NCBI GenBank assembly: GCA_016721925.1
Contig: JADKHE010000013.1
Coordinates: forward strand, 186,001 to 250,000
DNA length: 64,000 nt
Direction of reading: 5' to 3'
Source of the DNA: Candidatus Skiveiella danica
Lineage (GTDB): Bacteria; Pseudomonadota; Gammaproteobacteria; Burkholderiales; Burkholderiaceae_C
Under the pieces are notes generated by a model. That model was given only the letters and a program-made list of their open reading frames with translations, ran no database searches and was not told the origin of the DNA. This document shows positions 58,887 to 64,000 of the stretch, in pieces (position 1 is the first letter of the stretch; each line of letters opens with the position of its first letter). The position numbers were made by a program, and so were the translations under genes.

Positions 58887-60353
58887 ATGCGCGCCTCAAC
58901 ACACGATTTGGCGGCCCTCTCCGCCACCCATCGCCTGGTGTTACGACTGGTCTGGACCCTGCTCGCCCTGTTCGCAGGCATGTTTCAGCCGGCCATTGCG
59001 GCGGACCGTCCCCACATCGTCTACATCGTCGCTGACGACCTGGGCTGGAAGGACGTCGGCTTCCATGGCTCCGACATCCGCACCCCGAACATCGACCAGC
59101 TTGCAAAGACCGGCGCACAGCTGAACCAGTTCTACGCCCAGCCGATGTGCACGCCCACGCGTGCCGCCCTGATGACCGGGCGCTACCCCTTCCGCTACGG
59201 CCTGCAGACCGTGGTGATCCTGTCGGGCCAGACGCATGGTCTGGACACCGAGGAGTGGCTGCTGCCGCAAGCCCTCAAGGAAGCCGGCTACCAGACAGCC
59301 ATCATCGGCAAGTGGCACCTGGGGCACGGCGACCGCAAGTTCTGGCCCCGCCAGCGCGGCTTCGACTTCCAGTACGGCCCGCTGATCGGTGAAATCGACT
59401 ACTTCACCCACGAGCAGCACAAGGTGCTCGACTGGTATCTCAACAACAAGCCCCTGAAGGAAAAGGGCTACTCCACTACGCTGCTCGGCAATGCCGCGGT
59501 GCGCCTCATCGACACCCACGACAAGGCCAAACCCCTGTACCTTTACCTGACCTTCAATGCGCCCCACACGCCGTACCAGGCGCCCGAGGCCGACCTGAAC
59601 CGCTACCGCCACATCGCCGACCCAGCGCGGCGGGCCTACGCCGCCAGCATCAGCGCCATGGACGACCAGATCGGCCGGGTCGTGGCCGCGCTGGAGCGCC
59701 GCGGCATGCGCGACAACACGCTGATCGTCTTCCAGAGCGACAACGGTGGCGTGCGCAACGCGATGTTCGCCGGCGAGGGCGATCTGTCGAAAACCAAGAT
59801 TCCCAACGACAACGGCCCCTACCGGGACGGCAAGGGTTCCCTGTACGAAGGCGGCACGCGCGTGGCGGCGCTGGCGAACTGGCCCGGACGCATTGCCCCC
59901 GGCACCCAGGTGGACGGGATGATGCACGTGGTCGACATGTACCCCACCCTGGCCAGACTCGCGGGCGCATCAACCACCCGCAGCAAGCCGCTCGACGGCC
60001 TCGATGTCTGGGCCACCATTGCCCAGGGCCAGCCCTCGCCGCGCACCGAAGTGGTCTACAACATCGAGCCCTTCCGCGCCGGCATCCGCCAGGGCGACTG
60101 GAAGCTCGTCTGGCGCACGCCCCTGCCCGAGAGCGCCGAATTGTTCGACATCGCGAAAGACCCGGGCGAGAAGACCGACCTCGCTGCAGGCCAGCCCGAC
60201 AAGGTCCTCGCCATGAAACGCCGCGCCAACGAGTTGGCCGCCCAGCAGGCCAAACCCCTGTTCCTGCAGGCGGAATTCGGCGCGATGCGCCAGCGCCTGC
60301 ATCTGCCGCCCGCGCTGCCCGGCGAAGAGGCCTCGTTCAACGAGGAGAACTGA
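58887..60353 (+). CDS. Exported sulfatase with formylglycine motif
   Basis: 488 aa. Signal peptide through ~residue 38 (VLRLVWTLLALFAGMFQPAI, cleavage near AIAA-DR). Metal site HIVYIVADDLGWKD and the Cys-type formylglycine signature PMCTPTRAALMTGRYPFRYG, with Cys in the CxPxR core, are intact. Further sites: IIGKWHLGHG, FNAPHTPYQ, VFQSDNGGVRN. It needs a formylglycine-generating enzyme (not in the window) to mature. Substrate is an alkyl or aryl sulfate ester; not decidable. Divergent from the TetR gene. Confidence 0.93.
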   Translation: MRASTHDLAALSATHRLVLRLVWTLLALFAGMFQPAIAADRPHIVYIVADDLGWKDVGFHGSDIRTPNIDQLAKTGAQLNQFYAQPMCTPTRAALMTGRYPFRYGLQTVVILSGQTHGLDTEEWLLPQALKEAGYQTAIIGKWHLGHGDRKFWPRQRGFDFQYGPLIGEIDYFTHEQHKVLDWYLNNKPLKEKGYSTTLLGNAAVRLIDTHDKAKPLYLYLTFNAPHTPYQAPEADLNRYRHIADPARRAYAASISAMDDQIGRVVAALERRGMRDNTLIVFQSDNGGVRNAMFAGEGDLSKTKIPNDNGPYRDGKGSLYEGGTRVAALANWPGRIAPGTQVDGMMHVVDMYPTLARLAGASTTRSKPLDGLDVWATIAQGQPSPRTEVVYNIEPFRAGIRQGDWKLVWRTPLPESAELFDIAKDPGEKTDLAAGQPDKVLAMKRRANELAAQQAKPLFLQAEFGAMRQRLHLPPALPGEEASFNEEN

Positions 60354-60412
60354 GGCGAGCCTGACGTTGGTGCCCGGCACGGCGCAGGCCGCTGTGAACA
60401 GCGGGAGCGGGA

Positions 60413-60479
60413 ACTCCCAATCTGATAGCATGAAACCGCCATTTCACGCCGGGACATGCCAAGAAAGACTGAAAAAACC
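60413..60479 (+). repeat. Dispersed intergenic repeat, copy F
   Basis: Core 60425-60454: ATAGC, 8 nt, GCCATTTCACGCCGGGA, left flank ACTCCCAATCTG. Its right flank contains the ATG (60456) and first codons of the GIY-YIG-like gene. Confidence 0.8.
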
Positions 60480-60845
60480 GCCGCCGAGCCGGACGAAGCC
60501 GCCCCCAAGCGCCGCACCACGCGAAAGCGCCGGCACTACCACGTCTACGTGGTCGAACTCTCGCCCGAGGTTCTTCGCCACCCCCGCTTCGTGCGTGCCA
60601 ATCCCGGCTACATCGATGGCAAGCCCTTCGTCTATGTCGGCATGACCGGGCTGGACCCCGATGTGCGCTTCGACAAGCACAAGGCCGGCATCCAGGCGAA
60701 TCGGTATGTCACGCAGTTCGGCCAGCGCCTGCTGCCCGAGCTCTATGAGCTGTACAACCCGCTGACCTATGACGAGGCCCGCAGCCTGGAAGTGGAACTG
60801 GGCATCGACCTGCGCGAGAGCGGCTACGGCGTCTGGCAGTCGTGA
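60456..60845 (+). CDS. Small basic protein with GIY-YIG-like domain
   Basis: 129 aa. Residues ~1-26 are basic and low-complexity (DEAAPKRRTTRKRRHYH). Residues ~27-125 form a GIY-YIG-like fold: first strand HVYVVEL in place of GIY, KPFVYVGMTGLDPDVRFDKH carrying the YxG strand and the catalytic-type Arg, then EARSLEVELGIDLRESGYGV with the Glu. Whether it cleaves DNA is unknown; the family includes nuclease-like proteins. The start codon and first ~8 residues derive from repeat copy F. Confidence 0.7.
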   Translation: MPRKTEKTAAEPDEAAPKRRTTRKRRHYHVYVVELSPEVLRHPRFVRANPGYIDGKPFVYVGMTGLDPDVRFDKHKAGIQANRYVTQFGQRLLPELYELYNPLTYDEARSLEVELGIDLRESGYGVWQS

Positions 60846-60870
60846 AGGGGCTGCGCACCGCCGCCCGTGC

Positions 60871-61143
60871 TCAATCGCCCGACCCGAACAAGTCGCCCAG
60901 CGTCTTCGGCCCAGCGGACCCCACTTCGGATTTCATCGGCGTGGCCTTCGGGTATTCGTCGGCAATACGGTCTTCCCAGTAGCTCGCCGGGTACGGGGCA
61001 CTGCTGATCCGTCGAAAGACTTCTTCAGGCACCGGCTTGTAGGCGAGCACGGTCTTGTTGTCCCAGTGCAGGTCGAGCTGGCGAGTGGCGGGGTCGTAGT
61101 CGGCGCGCCGGATGCGGCCGCTGGTGAAGGTCTTGGTGGGCAT
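60871..61143 (-). CDS. KTSC-domain protein
   Basis: 90 aa. The single KTSC domain (residues ~8-65) shows the pattern SGRIRRADYDPATRQLDLHW, then TVLAYKPVPEEVFRRISS, APYPASYWEDRIADEYP. These small proteins are often fused to or beside nucleic-acid enzymes; here the GIY-YIG-like gene is convergent, 25 nt away. The C-terminal ~25 residues (TPMKSEVGSAGPKTLGDLFG) are unrelated. Function unknown. Confidence 0.75.
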   Translation of the reverse strand: MPTKTFTSGRIRRADYDPATRQLDLHWDNKTVLAYKPVPEEVFRRISSAPYPASYWEDRIADEYPKATPMKSEVGSAGPKTLGDLFGSGD

Positions 61144-61208
61144 GGCAAAGGCCTCGGGAAAGAATTCAGCGCAACCGGTCTTGGCTCAACGGGTGTCAAA
61201 CCGCCTGA

Positions 61209-63410
61209 TCAGTGCGCCACGGCCCTGTGCGTCAGCCGCCAGTCCTTGAGCTGTCGCAACAGCACCGGAATGACCATGGCCACGCCAACCAGGGTGGCGG
61301 TCAGGCTGGGGGCAACCATCAAGAGCGCGGCGGCAATGCAAAGGGCTTGTTCCCAGCGCTTCATCTCCACCAGGAAAAACTTGGAGAACGCCATCGCCAA
61401 AAAGGTGATGCCCAGCACGCAGCCGACGAAAGTGACGGTGAAGTCATACCAGGTAAAGCCCTTGGCCACCAGGATCAGCGATGGAGAAAAAACGAACACG
61501 AAGGGGACCAGCGCTTTCGCGATGCCCAGCCGGAATGCCGTGTTGCCCGTCTTGAACGGGTCGCTGCCCGCCATGCCGGCGGCGGCGTAGGCCGCCAGCG
61601 CCACCGGCGGCGTGATGTCGGCCAGCACCCCGTAATAAAAGACGAAAAAGTGCGCCACCAGCGGCTCCACCCCCAATTGCACGAGCGTGGGCGCTGCCAC
61701 CGTCACCATGATGATGTAGTTGGCCGTCGTGGGAATGCCCGCGCCCATCAGGATGCAGACCGACGCCGTCATCACCAGCGCAGCCAGCAGGGTCAGCGAC
61801 TGGGAGGCGATCAGATAGCTCGGCACGATCATGCTCAGGGCATTGGCGATGCTGGTGGCCGCCCCGGTGATGATGAAACTGATCTTGAAGCCCACGCCGG
61901 TGAGCGTGACCACCCCGATCACGATGCCCACTGTGGCGGCGGCGGCACCCACGGCCAGCGCGTATTTGGCACCCGTCTCGAACGCCTCCACCAGCACGGC
62001 GGGTTCGATGCGGCCGCGAATCCTCAGAACGCGCATCAGGACGACGGTGGCGACCACGGCGACGGAGAAGATGCTCAGCTTGATGCGCTCGTCGAAGTCC
62101 GTGAAGGCAATGCCCATCAGTGCCAGATGCAAGGCCACCATCAACGCCCAGTTGTGTGCGCGGTTGCCCCGCACCGAGGTGGTCAGACCCACTATGGCGC
62201 AGGAGGTGATGCCGACAAAGGCGGCCAGATACGGCGTGCGCCCGCTCACAAGGATGCCGATCAGCAGGAACAGCGGGATCAGCGTGGGCCAGCGCATTTT
62301 CAGGCTCTGGCGCAGCTTTGGCATTTCTTCCTCGGTCAGGCCGCGCAGGCCGTAACGCTTGGCCTCAAAATGCACTTGCATGAAGACGCCGAAGAAGTGC
62401 ATGAAGGCCGGCACGATAGCCGCCGTGATGATGGTCTGGTAAGGCAAGCCCAGAAACTCGATCATCAGGAAGGCTGCGGCTCCCAGCACCGGCGGTGTGA
62501 TCTGCCCACCCGTGGAAGCCGCTGCTTCGACAGCGCCGGCAAAGTGCCGCTGGTAGCCGACGCGGATCATGGCCGGAATGGTGAGAGAGCCTACGGTGAC
62601 CGCATTGGCCACCGACGATCCCGACAGCATGCCAAACATGGCCGACCCGAAAACGCTGACCTTGGCCGGCCCCCCCGCATAGCGCCCGGCGATGCTGGAT
62701 GCGATGTCGAGAAACAGCTGCCCCAGCCCGATTCGCGTGGCCATCACGCCAAACAGCACAAAGTGAAACACGTAGGTGGCCACCACGCCCACCGCCACGC
62801 CATAAATGCCCTGGCTGGTGAGGTACTGGTGGTTGATGAACTGGCTCCAGCTCGAACCGGCGTGCTGCAGCAAGCCCGGAAAATACTGGCCAAACAGTGC
62901 ATAGAAGCTGAAGCCCAGCGCAATGATGGGCAGCGGCCAGCCCATGCTGCGCCGGGTGGCCTCCAGCAGCGCAACAAACAGCACGGTGCCAAAGGCCACG
63001 TCGGCGGCGTTGGGGTTACCGACCCGAAAGGCCAGGTCTTCAAACGTGTAAGGGATATACAGAACCGCCAGTGCGACGCCGATGGCCAGCAGCCAGTCGT
63101 ACCAGGGGATTCCGCCCGGCGAGGCCAGGCCGTGGCGCACCACCCGGCTTTCGCCGGCCTTGCTGCCCGCGAACACCAGGAAGATCAGACCCAGCACGAA
63201 GGCCAGGTGCACGCCCCGGTGGGTGGTCTCGCGCAACAGGCCAAAACCGGCCGTGTAGTAGTGGAAGCAGCTCAACGCGATCAGCAGGACGCTGATCAGC
63301 AAGGTCCCCGGCGGCACCGAGGGGCGAAAGCGCATCTCGGGATCGAATTTTTCCTCAAGGGCCAGCAGTTGTTTGTCATCCGGCAGGACGGTGGCGTTGC
63401 GATGGCTCAT
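61209..63410 (-). CDS. TRAP transporter fused permease (4TM plus 12TM), TAXI type
   Basis: 733 aa, about 16 membrane helices: a small DctQ-like N-terminal part (~25-170: LLISVLLIALSCFHYYTAGF, LAVLYIPYTFEDLAFRVG) fused to a DctM-like large permease (~175-700). Conserved loops: SVFGSAMFGMLSGSSVANAV, AAASTGGQITPPVLGAAAFL, LMGAGIPTTANYIIMVTVAA and PPVALAAYAAAGMAGSDPFK. Fused QM permeases partner TAXI receptors such as the downstream-coded 63494 gene. Sodium-coupled uptake of a carboxylate or amino acid. Confidence 0.95.
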   Translation of the reverse strand: MSHRNATVLPDDKQLLALEEKFDPEMRFRPSVPPGTLLISVLLIALSCFHYYTAGFGLLRETTHRGVHLAFVLGLIFLVFAGSKAGESRVVRHGLASPGGIPWYDWLLAIGVALAVLYIPYTFEDLAFRVGNPNAADVAFGTVLFVALLEATRRSMGWPLPIIALGFSFYALFGQYFPGLLQHAGSSWSQFINHQYLTSQGIYGVAVGVVATYVFHFVLFGVMATRIGLGQLFLDIASSIAGRYAGGPAKVSVFGSAMFGMLSGSSVANAVTVGSLTIPAMIRVGYQRHFAGAVEAAASTGGQITPPVLGAAAFLMIEFLGLPYQTIITAAIVPAFMHFFGVFMQVHFEAKRYGLRGLTEEEMPKLRQSLKMRWPTLIPLFLLIGILVSGRTPYLAAFVGITSCAIVGLTTSVRGNRAHNWALMVALHLALMGIAFTDFDERIKLSIFSVAVVATVVLMRVLRIRGRIEPAVLVEAFETGAKYALAVGAAAATVGIVIGVVTLTGVGFKISFIITGAATSIANALSMIVPSYLIASQSLTLLAALVMTASVCILMGAGIPTTANYIIMVTVAAPTLVQLGVEPLVAHFFVFYYGVLADITPPVALAAYAAAGMAGSDPFKTGNTAFRLGIAKALVPFVFVFSPSLILVAKGFTWYDFTVTFVGCVLGITFLAMAFSKFFLVEMKRWEQALCIAAALLMVAPSLTATLVGVAMVIPVLLRQLKDWRLTHRAVAH

Positions 63411-63443
63411 GGCATGCTTCTCAGGGTGCGGCTACAAATGACA

Positions 63444-63467
63444 ACGGGCGGAACCTGCTCCGCCCGT
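63444..63467 (-). promoter_or_regulatory. Intercistronic hairpin between TRAP receptor and permease genes
   Basis: Perfect 9-bp stem ACGGGCGGA / TCCGCCCGT with 6-nt loop, in the 83-nt gap between the receptor gene stop and the permease start (both minus). On that strand it is followed by TTGTCATTTG, only partly T-rich. Typical of a partial terminator or mRNA stabiliser that gives more receptor than permease. Confidence 0.7.
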
Positions 63468-63493
63468 CCACAAGGTACATCAGGTGCGCAGGC

Positions 63494-64000
63494 TTACTTC
63501 AGCACACCGGCTTCCTTGTAGAACTTCTCGGCGCCGGGGTGGAACGGAATGCCCACGCCCTGCACGGCGTTCTGCAACGTGATGAATTTGCCCTTGGCGT
63601 GACCGGCTGACAGCGTCTTCTGGGCCGCGTCGCTGTAAAGCGCCTTGGTGATCTGGTAGACGGTTTCGGTGTCGGCCTTGTCACTGGTCACCCATTGCGC
63701 GCCCACCGCCAGCGTCTTGACAGCGCCCACACCCTTGTAGGTGTCGGCGGCGATGGTGTCGATCGCAAAGAAGCCGCTGGACTTGCGCAGGCTGTCGGCA
63801 GCGGCGCCGTCGATCGGCAACAACTCGATGCCCGAACCCGCCGAAGCCAGTTCGGCTATCGCGCCGGCTGGCGCACCACCGGTAAAGAAGAAGGCATCGA
63901 GCGCGCCGTCCTTCATCTTGTCGCCGGCCTGGTTGGGCTTGATGTATTCGGGCTTGATGTCGGACTCTTTCACGCCGTAGGCAGCCAACACCAGCCGGGC
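63494..64000 (-). CDS. TAXI-family TRAP transporter solute-binding protein, 5'-truncated by window edge
   Basis: At least 169 residues; the coding frame runs off the right edge. Family features: KPEYIKPNQAGDKMKDGALD, AFFFTGGAPAGAIAELAS, IELLPIDGAAADSLR, FFAIDTIAADTYKGVGAVKT, VYQITKALYSDAAQKTLSAG and the C-terminus IPFHPGAEKFYKEAGVLK. Periplasmic receptor for a TRAP-TAXI transporter; ligand unknown (glutamate- or carboxylate-like in characterised members). Upstream of and co-transcribed with the fused permease gene. Confidence 0.93.
   Translation of the reverse strand, partial: ARLVLAAYGVKESDIKPEYIKPNQAGDKMKDGALDAFFFTGGAPAGAIAELASAGSGIELLPIDGAAADSLRKSSGFFAIDTIAADTYKGVGAVKTLAVGAQWVTSDKADTETVYQITKALYSDAAQKTLSAGHAKGKFITLQNAVQGVGIPFHPGAEKFYKEAGVLK

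Noticed and set aside
61212..63521. A 769-codon open frame on the plus strand opposite the TRAP permease
   Set aside because: It is exactly antisense to a strongly supported permease gene, is rich in His, Gln and Arg as expected from reading a high-GC gene backwards, and has no family motif.
1..64000. CRISPR array, rRNA, tRNA or integron
   Set aside because: No regularly spaced repeats, no clover-leaf-like segments and no attC-type sites were seen; the repeats found are widely dispersed.

Overview
The window is GC-rich, gene-dense DNA from a betaproteobacterium, most likely a member of the Burkholderiales in or near the Comamonadaceae. This rests on gene content (a Bug-type receptor, phasin, fused IcmF mutase, the FAD monooxygenase/DUF2783/VOC operon, diheme c4-type cytochrome, WS/DGAT) and on a short intergenic repeat of a kind I associate with that family. 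The genus cannot be fixed from the sequence alone. No rRNA, tRNA, CRISPR array, integron or complete mobile element was found.

Layout. 1-2.3 kb: the 3' end of a Bug receptor gene, a short ORF and a dead IS3-family transposase. 2.4-8.9 kb: phasin, patatin, TetR, TPR protein, pantothenate kinase (coaX), LysM/BON protein and an amidase. 8.9-13.3 kb: a signalling island with a LuxR-type regulator, a six-helix membrane histidine kinase, a response regulator and an alpha-oxoamine synthase of the CqsA/LqsA/JqsA autoinducer-synthase family. The synthase is broken, and the missing segment is where the PLP-binding lysine should be. 13.3-14.7 kb: persulfide dioxygenase-rhodanese fusion with a CsoR-family repressor. 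14.8-21.4 kb: a perfect 22-bp palindrome, PPK2, IcmF, an FAH-family hydrolase, cytochrome c and a periplasmic OB-fold protein. 21.4-24 kb: a three-gene flavin monooxygenase operon. 24.1-26.8 kb: UbiA-type prenyltransferase and an acyl-CoA ligase. 26.8-29.4 kb: a compact electron-export operon (NAD(P)H/FAD/2Fe-2S reductase, membrane cytochrome b, octaheme cytochrome c). 29.6-33.5 kb: P-type cation ATPase and CDF transporter.

33.6-46.9 kb: a BamE-like lipoprotein, thioesterase, a second patatin (DUF3336 type) and an acyl-CoA hydrolase/transferase-GNAT fusion on the + strand. These are followed by a - strand block: isocitrate dehydrogenase family enzyme, zinc-ribbon/nuclease-fold protein, lipase-like hydrolase, GT39 glycosyltransferase, SDR and long-chain acyl-CoA synthetase. 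47-53.8 kb: RsuA-type pseudouridine synthase, an IS4-type transposase relic, a LysR regulator divergent from an omega-amino-acid transaminase, an RNB ribonuclease and an exported rubrerythrin. 53.9-64 kb: histidine phosphatase, WS/DGAT acyltransferase, GMC oxidoreductase, TetR divergent from a sulfatase, GIY-YIG-like and KTSC proteins, and a TAXI-type TRAP transporter that runs off the right edge.

Themes. Lipid and acyl-CoA metabolism dominates (phasin, two patatins, two acyl-CoA ligases, thioesterase, WS/DGAT, IcmF, CoA hydrolase fusion), which fits a carbon-storing heterotroph. The most notable items are the receptor-intact, synthase-broken Lqs/Jqs-type quorum-sensing locus, the electron-export operon, and a family of at least six ~67-nt intergenic repeats, all in the same orientation, that supply start or stop codons to neighbouring genes.
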